A DNA stretch of 64,000 bases, taken from contig NZ_OMPU01000010.1 of NCBI RefSeq assembly GCF_900313065.1, positions 186,001 to 250,000 on the forward strand. The letters are read 5' to 3'. Origin of the DNA: Kiloniella sp. EL199. GTDB taxonomy: Bacteria > Pseudomonadota > Alphaproteobacteria > Kiloniellales > Kiloniellaceae. Shown here piece by piece: positions 37,778-48,300 of this stretch (positions within the stretch are counted from its first letter, which is position 1; each line of letters begins with the position of its first letter). Under the pieces are notes generated by a model, which saw only the letters and a program-made list of their open reading frames with translations, was not told where the DNA came from and ran no database searches. A program made the translations under genes and the position numbers.

Positions 37778-38623
37778 ATGGCTATACCTACATATGCTGG
37801 TCCACTGGAACGTGCTTGGTATTACATCTTCCGTATATTCTGTGTGGCAGTATTTATCTTCTTGATTGCGCCAATTCTTGTAATTGTACCGCTTTCATTT
37901 AATGCCGAACCTTATTTCAGCTTTACTCAAGGTATGCTGACTTTGGATCCGGGTGCATACTCCCTTCGTTGGTATGAGGAGTTTTTGACCAGTGATCGCT
38001 GGCTTGATTCAATCAAGAACTCTGTGATTATTGCGTTCTTCTCTACTATTCTATCAGCCGCGTTGGGCACTCTTGCTGCTTTGGGGTTGAGTCGGTCTGA
38101 GCTGCCTTTCAAGGGTGTGATTATGGGGCTGTTGATCTCCCCAATGATTGTGCCTTTGATTATTGCTGCAGCAGGTATGTTCTTCTTCTATTCCAGCCTT
38201 GGTATCTCTCAGAGCTATGTTGGCTTGATTTTGGCCCACACAGCACTTGGGACACCATTTGTGGTTATTACCGTTACGGCAACGCTCAGTAACTTTGACC
38301 ACACCTTAATTAAAGCTGGTGCAAGTCTTGGTGCGACACCGACTTACACCTTCTTTAAAGTGACAATGCCGTTGATTATGACAGGTGTTATCTCTGGCGC
38401 CCTGTTTGCCATGATGACTTCGTTTGATGAGGTGATCGTTGCAATCTTTATTGCTGGTGTTGAGCAGCGTACGATCCCGCTTCAAATGTGGTCGGGTATT
38501 CGTGAGCAGATTAGCCCGACAATCCTTGCTGTTGCGACAATCTTGATCACCTTCTCGGTTATCATGTTGACCACAGTAGAAATCCTGCGTCGCCGCTCTG
38601 ATCGGATCCGTGGTATTTCCTAG
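37778..38623 (+). CDS. ABC transporter permease, PotC-like
   Basis: This is the second membrane subunit (281 aa), with about six hydrophobic spans, the first at residues 16-38. The EAA loop is LIKAGASLGATPTYTFFKVT (about 183-202), followed by MPLIMTGVISGALFAMMTSFDEV, which is typical of PotC. It lacks the insert seen in its partner. It starts five bases after the previous gene, and the operon ends at a bidirectional terminator shared with the convergent regulator. Confidence 0.91.
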   Translation: MAIPTYAGPLERAWYYIFRIFCVAVFIFLIAPILVIVPLSFNAEPYFSFTQGMLTLDPGAYSLRWYEEFLTSDRWLDSIKNSVIIAFFSTILSAALGTLAALGLSRSELPFKGVIMGLLISPMIVPLIIAAAGMFFFYSSLGISQSYVGLILAHTALGTPFVVITVTATLSNFDHTLIKAGASLGATPTYTFFKVTMPLIMTGVISGALFAMMTSFDEVIVAIFIAGVEQRTIPLQMWSGIREQISPTILAVATILITFSVIMLTTVEILRRRSDRIRGIS

Positions 38624-38657
38624 GCCAGTTTGTGTCCTGATAGATTTGTTTGTTTCC

Positions 38658-38695
38658 AAAAAAGGCAGAGCTTGGTTCAGGCTCTGCCTTTTTTT
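38658..38695. terminator. Bidirectional Rho-independent terminator
   Basis: GGCAGAGC (38664-38671) pairs with GCTCTGCC (38681-38688) around a nine-base loop. A-run 38658-38663 and T-run 38689-38695 flank it, so it can stop both the transporter operon from the left and the regulator gene from the right. Confidence 0.93.
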
Positions 38696-38710
38696 GCTGG
38701 TGCTTTCCGT

Positions 38711-39778
38711 CTATTCGAATTCCAGTTTTGAAAGGTTTTCCGGCATAAGACTTTGCAACATCGCCTGACCCTCTTCACGATGGCTGCGGACGATTGAAGG
38801 CGGGCGTTTGAAGGTTTTGCTAAAATGCCGGGAAAAATGGGACGCATCGGAGAAACCACAATCGGCTGCAATGTCACTGATAGCCTTATCGGTGTTGAGC
38901 AGCTGCCATAACCCATGCCTTAAGCGAAGATCCCTGTAGCAGGCTTGAGGAGAGACACCAAGCTGCTCGCTAAAGGTGCGTTCCAGTTGGCGTTTTGAAA
39001 TATTCACTCGATTGGATAATTCTTCGATAGAAAGCGGCACGGACATATTCTGTTCCATGGTTAAAACCGCTTTCTTGACACGATCATTATGGGATAGCTG
39101 CACTGTCGGAGGTTGGGGTTGAGGAGCTGATGCGGAACGAACTCTGTCAACCTGGAGAATTCTCAGGCTTTTTTGTGCGACAGCTTTCCCCAAATGCTTT
39201 TCAACAAGCCAGGCTGCCAAATCCAATGCACCTGCGCCACCAGCACAAGTAATTCTTTTTCCATCAATGACATAAACCTGATCAGCGACAGGCTTAACGT
39301 CGGCAAACTCTTCTAGAAAATCGTTATAGTGATACCAGCTGACACAGCATCTGCGTCCTTGCATCAATCCAGCCCTGATCATCGCGAAACTGCCGGTGCA
39401 CAGTCCGATGATAGAGACACCTTGTGCTGCAGCTTTTTGTAAAACTGAGATGCTTTCCTGATCTGCCTGTGGTCCTTTGTGCAGAAGGCCGCCAACCACG
39501 ACGAGATAATCATATTGTGAAAGATCATTAATTCCCTGAGATGGTGTAATTTCCACGCCGCAACTTGATTTAACCGGCTTACCGGGTTTGGGGCTGATAA
39601 TGGACCATCTGCATTTAAGGGGGCGACTGTAATCTTCATCGTCTGCTGCGAGTCTCAGGGTATCAATAACAGAGGAAAAGGGAGTAAGAGTAAAGTTTGG
39701 AAGCAGGATAAATGCGACACTTAGCGAAGTCGTTTCTTTTGGGGGTAATGTATCTGCTTGTGAGCTTCTGTATGTCAT
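38711..39778 (-). CDS. GlxA-family AraC-type regulator (GbdR/SouR-like)
   Basis: This 355-aa regulator has an N-terminal DJ-1/PfpI-like amidotransferase domain (about 20-200; VVVGGLLHKGP, IGLCTGSFAMIRAGLM and CAGGAGALDLAAWLVEKHLG). A C-terminal AraC-type pair of helix-turn-helix motifs follows (about 245-335; LSNRVNISKRQLERTFSEQL and DIAADCGFSDASHFSRHFSKT). Family members such as GbdR, SouR and CdhR activate glycine betaine, sarcosine or carnitine catabolism genes in pseudomonads. It is divergent from soxB with 190 bases between and convergent with the Pot operon, so control of the sox genes is likely. Its effector is not known. Confidence 0.9.
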   Translation of the reverse strand: MTYRSSQADTLPPKETTSLSVAFILLPNFTLTPFSSVIDTLRLAADDEDYSRPLKCRWSIISPKPGKPVKSSCGVEITPSQGINDLSQYDYLVVVGGLLHKGPQADQESISVLQKAAAQGVSIIGLCTGSFAMIRAGLMQGRRCCVSWYHYNDFLEEFADVKPVADQVYVIDGKRITCAGGAGALDLAAWLVEKHLGKAVAQKSLRILQVDRVRSASAPQPQPPTVQLSHNDRVKKAVLTMEQNMSVPLSIEELSNRVNISKRQLERTFSEQLGVSPQACYRDLRLRHGLWQLLNTDKAISDIAADCGFSDASHFSRHFSKTFKRPPSIVRSHREEGQAMLQSLMPENLSKLEFE

Positions 39779-39840
39779 GCACCGTGGGCCTTTGAAAGGT
39801 TTTTCTCTTATATCCCGGATTTACCTATAAAGACAGAAAT

Positions 39841-39890
39841 ATGTCGCCTGTAAACACGAATAGTATCAGAATGTCGCAAGTATTCAATGA
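39841..39890 (+). promoter_or_regulatory. Two direct repeats between the regulator and soxB
   Basis: ATGTCGC occurs at 39841 and at 39871, exactly 30 bases apart, in the 190-bp divergent region between the regulator and soxB. The second copy (ATGTCGCAAGTATTCAATGA) resembles the repeats upstream of the Pot operon at 33630-33700. This is a plausible binding site for the divergent AraC-type regulator. The soxB ATG at 39969 has GAGGAG about 11 bases upstream. Confidence 0.5.
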
Positions 39891-39968
39891 CCTTGTCTTC
39901 GCCGTACATGGAAGTGTTTTGAAACTAGGCGTAGGATGTGGACAACTAATAGAGGAGTGTGAACGGCT

Positions 39969-41219
39969 ATGTCCCGTTTTTCGATTTTCAGTTTGGCAAG
40001 GAATGCCATGAGCTGGCATCAGAACTGGCCCCGCCAATGGCGTAGTCCAGATCCGAAGCCGGAATATGACGTTGTGATTATTGGTGCTGGCGGCCATGGT
40101 TTGGCGACTGCCTATTATCTGGCGAAAGAACACGGTATTACCAACGTTGCCGTTATTGAAAAAGGCTGGCTTGGCGGTGGTAACACCGGGCGTAATACGA
40201 CGATTGTTCGTTCGAACTATTTGTGGGACGAGTCTGGCTTGTTCTATGAAAACGCTATGAAGCTATGGGAAAACCTTTCCCAGGAATTGAACTACAACGT
40301 GATGTTCTCTCAACGTGGTGTTCTGAATTTGGCTCATAACCTTGGTGACGTTCGCGAATCAATTCGCCGTGTGAATGCCAACAACCTGAACGGTATTGAT
40401 GCTGAATGGCTGAATGCAGAACAGGTGAAAGAATTCTGCCCGATCATAAACATTTCAAAAGACAGCCGTTACCCGGTTATGGGAGCTACCTTGCAACGCC
40501 GTGGTGGTACAGCCCGTCATGATGCTGTTGCCTGGGGCTATGCTCGTGGTGCGGATGACATGGGTGTTGATGTTATTCAGAACTGCGAAGTTCAGGGAAT
40601 GATGATTGAGAATGGTACTGTAAAAGGCGTTCGTACGTCACTTGGTGATATCAAGGCCAAGAAAGTTGCCATGGCTTGTGCCGGACATACATCTGTTGTT
40701 GCAGATATGGCTGGTATCCGCTTGCCAATCGAATCACATCCTTTGCAAGCACTTGTTTCTGAGCCGATGAAACCTGTGATTGATTGTGTAGTGATGTCAA
40801 ACGCAGTGCATGTTTATGTGTCTCAGTCTGATAAGGGCGAATTGGTCATGGGCGCGGGTATTGATGCCTATGTTGGCTATAGCCAACGCGGTTCGCTACA
40901 TGTGATCGAAGATCAGCTGGCATCGGCTATGGAACTTTTCCCGTTGTTCTCGCGAACACGTATGATGCGTTCTTGGGGTGGTATTGTTGATACCTGTCCT
41001 GATGCGTCCCCGATTGTTGGTAAAACCCCGGTTAAAAACCTTTATGTTAATGCAGGCTGGGGTACTGGTGGCTTTAAGGCAACCCCAGGTGCTGGTTGGT
41101 GCTATGCCCATACAATCGCAAAAGATGAACCGCATGATCTTAATGCGCCGTTCTCTATTGATCGTTTTATTACCGGTGCGCTTGTGGATGAACACGGCGC
41201 TGCTGGTGTGGCCCACTAA
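39969..41219 (+). CDS. soxB: Sarcosine oxidase, beta subunit
   Basis: SoxB is the catalytic flavin subunit of heterotetrameric sarcosine oxidase, which demethylates sarcosine to glycine. It is 416 aa long. The FAD motif [22 protein letters not shown] is at residues 35-56. His184 in the segment [16 protein letters not shown] lies where the family attaches FMN covalently, which I infer by motif and not by alignment. The C-terminus has [17 protein letters not shown] and [16 protein letters not shown]. It begins the soxBDAG operon; soxD follows after 12 bases. The long N-terminal extension [12 protein letters not shown] is usual for this subunit. Confidence 0.95.
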   Translation: MSRFSIFSLARNAMSWHQNWPRQWRSPDPKPEYDVVIIGAGGHGLATAYYLAKEHGITNVAVIEKGWLGGGNTGRNTTIVRSNYLWDESGLFYENAMKLWENLSQELNYNVMFSQRGVLNLAHNLGDVRESIRRVNANNLNGIDAEWLNAEQVKEFCPIINISKDSRYPVMGATLQRRGGTARHDAVAWGYARGADDMGVDVIQNCEVQGMMIENGTVKGVRTSLGDIKAKKVAMACAGHTSVVADMAGIRLPIESHPLQALVSEPMKPVIDCVVMSNAVHVYVSQSDKGELVMGAGIDAYVGYSQRGSLHVIEDQLASAMELFPLFSRTRMMRSWGGIVDTCPDASPIVGKTPVKNLYVNAGWGTGGFKATPGAGWCYAHTIAKDEPHDLNAPFSIDRFITGALVDEHGAAGVAH

Positions 41220-41231
41220 GGAGTAAATTGG

Positions 41232-41570
41232 ATGCTTTATATCAAATGTCCCTGGTGTGGTGAACGCGACGAAACAGAATATCACTACGGTGGCGAGGCA
41301 CACATTGTACGCCCGGAAAACCCGGATGAATTAACGGATGCAGAATGGGCCGAATACGTTTTCATGCGGACGAATACCAAGGGTGTTCACCGCGAACGTT
41401 GGGTGCATTCTGACGGATGCCGTCGTTGGTTCAATGTTGCACGTAATACCGTAACCAATGAAATCGTCTCTGTTTACAAAGTAGGTGAAAAACCGGATCT
41501 TCCCGAAGCTTCTGCTTCGAAACATGCTCCGGCTAAAAAGACCTCTGCTAAAAAGAAAGAGGGCGCGTGA
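41232..41570 (+). CDS. soxD: Sarcosine oxidase, delta subunit
   Basis: SoxD is the small zinc subunit of sarcosine oxidase. The 112-aa product starts MLYIKCPWCGERDETEYHYGG. Cys6, Cys9, His59 and Cys63 (in WVHSDGCRRWFN) match the zinc-ligand pattern reported for the family. A Lys/Ala-rich tail follows residue 95. It lies 12 bases after soxB, and its stop overlaps the soxA start (TGATG). Confidence 0.94.
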   Translation: MLYIKCPWCGERDETEYHYGGEAHIVRPENPDELTDAEWAEYVFMRTNTKGVHRERWVHSDGCRRWFNVARNTVTNEIVSVYKVGEKPDLPEASASKHAPAKKTSAKKKEGA

Positions 41571-44500
41571 TGACCGAGAAGTTCCGTACGACACAGGGAA
41601 CACGGGTTGACCGTTCCAACGTCATTAACTTTACTTTTAATGGTAAAAATTACACAGGTGTCAAAGGGGATACCCTGGCATCTGCATTGGTTGCCAATGG
41701 GGTCCATCTGGTTGGCCGTAGTTTCAAGACGCACCGCCCGCGTGGTATTCTGACCGCTGGTTCTGAAGAACCGAATGCGATTATCCAGTTGGAAACCGGA
41801 CCACGCAGCGAGCCAAACGTCCGTGCAACACAGATCGAACTCTACGAAGGCCTGACAGCAAAATCAGTTAACTGCTGGCCATCTGTGAACTTTGATCTTG
41901 CCGCGGTTAACTCTGTTGCATCCCGCATCTTTGTTGCAGGTTTCTATTACAAAACCTTTATGGATCCGAAGTCCATGTGGATGACGGTGTACGAGCCGAT
42001 TATTCGTCGCATGGCCGGTCTGGGTGTTCTGCCACGCGAAAAAGATCCTGATACCTATGATCACATGAACGAGTTTTGTGAAGTCATGGTTGTCGGGGCT
42101 GGTCCTGCTGGTTTGAGTGCCGCGCTTGAAGCTGGACGTACTGGTGCTCGCGTTGTCCTTTGTGATGAACAGCCTGAGTTTGGTGGTTCTTTGCTGAACA
42201 CAAAGCAGATCATTGACGGTAAACCAGCTCAGGAATGGGTTGATTCTGCCGTATCTGAATTGGAAGCTATGGATAATGTGCGTCTGTTAAAGCGCGCGAA
42301 TGCCTTTGGCTATTATGATCATAACTACATCACTGTTCATGAACGCAGAACAGACCATTTTGGTCCGGGTGCGAAGCCGGGCCTGAGTAAACATCGCATC
42401 TGGCATTTCCGTGCGAAACAGGTTGTTCTTGCGACCGGATCACACGAACGTCCACTGGTTTTTGCCGACAATGATCGTCCGGGCATTATGTTGGCCAATG
42501 CTGGTCAGGCCTATGCGAACCGTTATGGTGCACTACCTGGCCGTCGCGGTGTTATTTTCACAAATAATGACAGTGCTTATTCAGCGGCGATTGATCTGAT
42601 TGATGCGGGAATGGATATTCCAACCGTTATTGACTTGCGTGAAGTCGTTGATGGTGATCTGCCCAACGCAGCGCGTCAAAAAGGCATCGAAATTCTGACA
42701 GGTTCAGGCATTGTCGCTACCCTTGGCAGTAAACGTGTTAAGGGTGTCGAGGTGGCGAAAGTTTCTTCGGATGGCAGCAAGATCACTGGTAGCAGACGAA
42801 AAATTGATTGCGACACCATCCTGACATCTGGTGGATGGAACCCGGCTGTCCATCTTTTCTCTCAGTCAATCGGTAAGCTCCGTTATGATGAAGAGAAAGT
42901 TTGTTTTGTACCGAATATCTCTGCGCAGAACGAGCGAACTGTTGGGGCTTGTAAAGGTGCTTTTGATCTTCAGTCTGCCCTTGATGAAGGTGCTGCTGCG
43001 GGTGCTGCTGCGGCCACGGATACAGGTTTTGGCAAAGGCAAGGCGAAAGCTTCACCGAAAGCGCTTGTTGTTGAAGAAAAAGCGATTAAAGCCTACTGGG
43101 TTGTTCCAACGGATCACCCTGTAGGTCAGGGTAAGCGTAAACATTATGTTGATTATCAACATGATGTTACTGCCGCAGATATTATGCTGGCGGCGCGTGA
43201 AGGTATGCACTCTGTCGAACACATGAAGCGTTATACCACGACAGGTATGGCGACCGATCAGGGGAAACTTTCCAATGTAAATGGTTTGGCGATCCTGTCT
43301 TCCCAGTTGGAAAAAGATATTCCAAAGGTTGGTACAACGACTTTCCGTCCACCGTATACACCTGTTAATTTTGGTGCTTTGGCTGGACGTGGAATTAATG
43401 GTGATCTTGCTGATCCTGTTCGCCGTACTTCCATGTATAGCTGGCATCTGGAAAACGGCACTGCTTTTGAGCCCGTCGGTCAATGGCAACGTGCCTGGTA
43501 CTACCCGAAAACCGGGGAAGACATGGATGCGGCTGTTGCGCGTGAAACTGCAGCTCTTCGTGAAGGTGTCGGTATTCTTGATGCGTCCACACTGGGTAAG
43601 ATTGATATTCAGGGTAAAGATGCAGCCAAGTTCCTTAACCTGGTTTATACAAATGCATGGCTAAAGCTGCCTGTCGGATCTTGTCGTTATGGTTTCATGC
43701 TTAAAGAAGATGGTATGGTCTTTGATGATGGTGTGACGTCACGTCTTGGGGAGAATCATTTCCACATGACAACGACGACTGGTGGTGCTGCTGGTGTTCT
43801 TGATTGGCTTGAAGAATACCTGCAGACAGAATGGCCTGATCTGGAAGTTTACTGTACTTCTGTTACAGAAGAATGGTCGACGCTTTCTATTGGTGGTCCA
43901 AAAGCCCGTCAGCTATTGGAAGAGCTTGCGCCAGAGATGGATTTCTCTAACGAAGCTTTCCCGTTTATGACATGGCGTGAAGGTGAAGTTGCGGGGGTTC
44001 CTGCACGTGTCTTCCGTATTTCCTTTACCGGTGATCTTTCTTACGAAATCAATGTCAGAAACTGGCATGGCCTTCATCTGTGGAAGAAATGTATGGAACT
44101 GGGTGAAAAGAACGACATTACGCCGTACGGCACCGAAACCATGCACGTTCTTCGTGCGGAAAAAGGTTTTGTGATTATTGGTCAGGAAACTGATGGGACA
44201 CAGACGCCACAAGATCTTGGTATGGATTGGATTGTTGCAAAGAAGAAAGGTGACTTTATTGGTCGTCGTTCCTTTGCACGTGAAGATACAGCACGTGAAG
44301 ATCGCAAACAGCTTGTCGGTCTTGTCACTGAAAATCCAAAGGAAGTTCTGGAAGAGGGCGCGCAGCTTACCTATGAGCGTGTGAACCCGACACCAGCACC
44401 AATGGTGGGACACGTAACATCGTCTTACTGGAGCCCGAATTTGGGGCATTCTATCGCAATGGCCTTGGTAAAGGATGGACATAACCGTATGGGACAATGG

Positions 44501-44590
44501 ATTTACGCGCATGATCGCGGCAAGGTGACAAAGGTGAAAATTGTCAGCCCGGTCTTCTATGATCCAAAAGGAGAACGTCGTGATGGTTGA
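41570..44590 (+). CDS. soxA: Sarcosine oxidase, alpha subunit
   Basis: SoxA is the large subunit (1006 aa) that binds NAD+ and tetrahydrofolate. An N-terminal ferredoxin-like fold (about 15-110) contains HRPRGILTAGSEEPNA and lacks a complete iron-sulphur cysteine set, as in known SoxA. A dinucleotide fold starts at VVGAGPAGL (about 176-183). The C-terminal 380 residues are a glycine-cleavage T-like domain (from ASTLGKIDIQGKDA) that passes the methyl carbon to tetrahydrofolate. I chose the ATG at 41570 over the adjacent GTG at 41567. It overlaps soxD by one base and soxG by eight. Confidence 0.95.
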   Translation: MTEKFRTTQGTRVDRSNVINFTFNGKNYTGVKGDTLASALVANGVHLVGRSFKTHRPRGILTAGSEEPNAIIQLETGPRSEPNVRATQIELYEGLTAKSVNCWPSVNFDLAAVNSVASRIFVAGFYYKTFMDPKSMWMTVYEPIIRRMAGLGVLPREKDPDTYDHMNEFCEVMVVGAGPAGLSAALEAGRTGARVVLCDEQPEFGGSLLNTKQIIDGKPAQEWVDSAVSELEAMDNVRLLKRANAFGYYDHNYITVHERRTDHFGPGAKPGLSKHRIWHFRAKQVVLATGSHERPLVFADNDRPGIMLANAGQAYANRYGALPGRRGVIFTNNDSAYSAAIDLIDAGMDIPTVIDLREVVDGDLPNAARQKGIEILTGSGIVATLGSKRVKGVEVAKVSSDGSKITGSRRKIDCDTILTSGGWNPAVHLFSQSIGKLRYDEEKVCFVPNISAQNERTVGACKGAFDLQSALDEGAAAGAAAATDTGFGKGKAKASPKALVVEEKAIKAYWVVPTDHPVGQGKRKHYVDYQHDVTAADIMLAAREGMHSVEHMKRYTTTGMATDQGKLSNVNGLAILSSQLEKDIPKVGTTTFRPPYTPVNFGALAGRGINGDLADPVRRTSMYSWHLENGTAFEPVGQWQRAWYYPKTGEDMDAAVARETAALREGVGILDASTLGKIDIQGKDAAKFLNLVYTNAWLKLPVGSCRYGFMLKEDGMVFDDGVTSRLGENHFHMTTTTGGAAGVLDWLEEYLQTEWPDLEVYCTSVTEEWSTLSIGGPKARQLLEELAPEMDFSNEAFPFMTWREGEVAGVPARVFRISFTGDLSYEINVRNWHGLHLWKKCMELGEKNDITPYGTETMHVLRAEKGFVIIGQETDGTQTPQDLGMDWIVAKKKGDFIGRRSFAREDTAREDRKQLVGLVTENPKEVLEEGAQLTYERVNPTPAPMVGHVTSSYWSPNLGHSIAMALVKDGHNRMGQWIYAHDRGKVTKVKIVSPVFYDPKGERRDG

Positions 44591-45179
44591 TACATTCCGT
44601 AGCAGTATTATTGCGCACAAGGAACAGGCCATGATCAATGGCTCTGTGAGTGGAGAACAGGGCGTCAACTTGTCAGAAGTTCCTTTTTTGGCCCAAGTAA
44701 ATATCCGTGGTAATGCCGAAGATAAAAAGTTCGTTTCTGCGGTGAAGAAGGTGGTTGGTGTTGCTGTGCCAACTGATCCAAACACATATGTCATCAAGGA
44801 TGACTTTACTGTTTTCTGGCTTGGGCCGGACGAATGGCAGGTTGTTGGTCCGGTTGATGGGCAAGATGATCTTGTTAAAAAGCTTCGTGATGCTCTGGGT
44901 GAATTGCATGTTGCTGTTATCGATGTTTCCGGTAACCGTACAGCACTTGATTTGACAGGTGCTCAGGCACGTAACGTGATGAAGAAAAGCTGCCGTCTGG
45001 ACATGGATGCTCAATCTTTTGCACCGGGACAGGCCGTTCAAACGCGTGTTGGGAAAGCACCGGTACTTTTGCAAATGCTGGATGATAAACCGACTTACAG
45101 AATGTTTGTTCGTCCGTCATTTGCTGAGTATCTGGTTGACTGGCTTTTGGATGCGATGGGTGAATATCATCATCTCTAA
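44583..45179 (+). CDS. soxG: Sarcosine oxidase, gamma subunit
   Basis: SoxG is the 198-aa structural subunit of the tetramer, distantly related to the GcvT fold. Visible family segments are YVIKDDFTVFWLGPDEWQVVGP and VIDVSGNRTALDLTGAQARNVMKKSC. The ATG at 44583 has GGAG nine bases upstream and overlaps the soxA end by eight bases; an upstream in-frame start at 44541 lacks a ribosome binding site. It is the last gene of the operon, and no folate or formaldehyde-metabolising genes (glyA, purU, folD) follow it. Confidence 0.93.
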   Translation: MVDTFRSSIIAHKEQAMINGSVSGEQGVNLSEVPFLAQVNIRGNAEDKKFVSAVKKVVGVAVPTDPNTYVIKDDFTVFWLGPDEWQVVGPVDGQDDLVKKLRDALGELHVAVIDVSGNRTALDLTGAQARNVMKKSCRLDMDAQSFAPGQAVQTRVGKAPVLLQMLDDKPTYRMFVRPSFAEYLVDWLLDAMGEYHHL

Positions 45180-45218
45180 TAGGATGATATTTAGCTTATC
45201 TAAATAAAAGTATCCTTT

Positions 45219-45259
45219 AAAAAAATCCAGCTGTAACTTTGTACAGCTGGATTTTTTTT
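45219..45259. terminator. Bidirectional Rho-independent terminator
   Basis: TCCAGCTGTA (45226-45235) pairs with TACAGCTGGA (45242-45251) around a six-base loop. A-rich and T-rich flanks (45219-45225 and 45252-45259) allow termination of soxG from the left and the RND gene from the right. Confidence 0.94.
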
Positions 45260-45311
45260 ACTTTGAGTAATGGATTTCTAGATATTCAGTTAATTATGGT
45301 AAATCCAAGTT

Positions 45312-48300
45312 TTATTCGGCTGCTTCTGCCAGTCCCGGGCGGGATTTCAGCTCCTGATTATGCAGGCGATCTTTTTCAAGAGTACGCTCCATCAAGGAGA
45401 GCATTGGCGGAATGATCAGCAGGGTTAAGACCGCTGATAGCGAGAGTCCACCGACCACAACAGATCCCAAGCCACGATAAAGTTCTGAGCCTGCGCCTGG
45501 GACCAGAACCAGAGGCAACATGCCGACAACCGAGGTCAGTGTTGACATGAAGATCGGGCGAATACGATTTCTGGTGGCCTCAAGAATAGCCTGTTGTGCG
45601 GGCATGTTCTCGACCCTTAAGTGATGAAGGGTTTGATGGACGACCAGAATAGCATTGTTCACGACGATCCCGACGAGAATAACAAAGCCGAGAAGCGTCA
45701 ACATATCCAGAGGCTGGAAGACAAAACTGTTGAGGAATACCAATCCTGCGACACCACCGGCTGTGGCCAAAGGAACCGCCAGTAAGATAATCAGAGGATA
45801 GAAGAAGCTTTCAAAAAGAACTGCCATGACAAGATAGACGATGACGATAGCCAACAACAAGTTAACTACCATGGCATCCCAGGTTTGGGCCAGATTATCG
45901 GCTGTCCCACTCAGGCTCATCTTTACATCGTTTGGCAATCCGGCTTCTTCCATTGGTCCGATGACTTCTGCCTGTAAGGTTTCCAATGCAGCTTCAAGGG
46001 GCACACCTGCAGAGGGACGTAGTTCCAGTGTAATTGTCCGTAAACGTTCACGGTGACGAATTTCGGTCGGTCCTGCTGTTAGAATAATGTCAGCCAAGCT
46101 GGACGCTGGAACAATTGTGCCATCAGACGTCACAACAGGCAGGCTTGAGATGCCCTGAGTTTGAGTAACGCCTTTGTTGGGGCCCTTAAGGGTTAGATCA
46201 AGGCGCTTGTTCCCAACAGTTACTTCCTCCACTCTCAGGCCATCATTAAAGACGTCAATGGATGTGCCAAGATCGTTAACGGACAGCCCGTTATCTGCCA
46301 GACGTATTCTATCGGGTAAAACGCGAACTTCCGGCGCGCCAAGTTCAAGACCCGGTTTGGGACGGAACTGATTGCCTTCACTGGCTGGGAAACCCGCAAG
46401 CATCTTTCCTGTTGCCTGCCCGGCGATCGCCAGAATCTCGTTGAGATTAGATCCGGAGATGTCGAGGTCAATTTTACGCCCGCCACCGATACCACGCCCG
46501 AAAAGAGAAGGCTGGTAGATAAAGCCAAAGGTTCCGGGCTCTTTGAAAACAGGTTTTTGAAGGACGGGTATGAGTTCCGCGACACGTTGCCCATCAACAG
46601 AAATAGCCCCAAGGAAGGTGTTGGATCTTGTCGCGACAAAGAAAAACCGTTCCATCTTTGGCGGTTGATCTAGTTCAGAATCTGGCCCTGTTTCGCTTGC
46701 CCATAAGTGACGAATAGAGTTTTCTACTTCTACAGCAATGGATGTCATTGTATCAAGATTATAACCAGGGGGAGGAATAATAATTCCAAAGACCAGATTT
46801 TGGTTACCTTCTGGCAAATACTCAAGCTTAGGGAGGAATTTCCATGTGCCGAGGGATGCAACAGCGGTAATGGCGCTGACCAAAGCTATGGCAACGATTT
46901 TTCGCTGAACAACAATGGCCTGAAACCCCATGACAAATTTAACAAATCCAGAGCCAAATTGGTCGATACCGGGTAACGGGATACGTTTTACCGTGTCGCT
47001 GCCATCGGCGTCATGATCACGTAAAAAACGTCGGGATAGGGCAGGAATAACCGTGATGGAAACAACAAGTGACAGAGTAACTGATACAGATATAGCGACC
47101 GCAATATCCCGGAATAGCTGGCCGACTTCGAGTTCCATAATCATGATCGGAATAAAGACCATAACCGTGGTTAGGGCTGAAACAAGAATGGCTCCCCAAA
47201 CTTGCTGCGCACCTTCATAAGCGGCGACAGCAGGTGATTTTCCTTCTTCCTTCAGGCGGAAGATATTTTCCAGAACAACAATGGCGGCATCAACCACCAT
47301 CCCGACGGCAAAGGCCAATCCTGCCAGTGAAATCACATTGATCGATCTGCCGAGGGCGGCCATGGCAACAAAGGATCCGACCACAGAGACCGGGATAGCC
47401 ATGGAAATAATAACGGTGGCACGAACAGACCTTAAAAAGGTCAAGAGAATAATCGCAGCGAGGATACCACCAAACCATATATTTTGTCGGACAAGGTCAA
47501 TTGCAGAGTTGATATAAACAGTCTCGTCGTAAACCTGTTCCAGTTTCAGGCCCGCTTCGGGGATTGCCCGGGCATTAAGCTCTTCTACTGCTTCGTAGAT
47601 ACCATCCATCGTTTCGATGACATTGGCACCAGTTTCTCGCGTGGCATTAAAGGCGATCGCGGCATTGCCTAACACACGAATTTTTGCACCGGGGTCTTTA
47701 TAGTTAAAGTTTACACGCGCAATATCGCCCACGGTCACGCGCGCTACACCACCAGTAAAGTCATCTCTTGTGCTCCGTAAGACAACTTTTTTAACTGCTT
47801 CAAGCGTGTTTAAATCACCTTCAGTTCTGACGATGTAACGCCTTTTTCCTTCTTCGACGTCACCTGCTGAAATAGATGAGCTCGCTGCTCTGAGAGTGTT
47901 GACTACGGAACTGGCGGTTAAGCCGTAGCGGGCGAGTAATCTGGGTTGGATAACGATTTCGATTTCGCGTTCGCTACCACCATAGATATTGACACCGCTT
48001 ACCCCTTGAACGCGTTCAATTCTGTCTTTGACAATGTCCTCGACAAAATCCCCGTAGGTATGGATTGGGGCCGTGTTGCCATCTTCACGAGTGAGCACGA
48101 ACCAGGCAATGGGGCTGTCTTCGGCACCTGCAGTATCAAGGGTTGGTTCATCGGCTTCGTCTGGGTAACCGCTGACACGGTCCAGTCGATTGGCGGTGAG
48201 TAGAAGGGCTTTGCCCATGTCCGTGCCGACGTTGAATTCCAGGGTAATCTGACCAGACCCATAGGATGAGTTACTGGTCATGCTATGAAGGTTCTCCAAG

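Noticed and set aside
43913-44797. 294-aa open frame on the minus strand opposite soxA and soxG
   Set aside because: It is antisense to the clear soxA and soxG genes, lacks a ribosome binding site, and shows no domain.
39969-45179. Possibility that soxBDAG encodes a different amine oxidase such as dimethylglycine oxidase
   Set aside because: The four-gene order, SoxD zinc pattern and long alpha subunit with folate domain match heterotetrameric sarcosine oxidase; dimethylglycine oxidases are single proteins.
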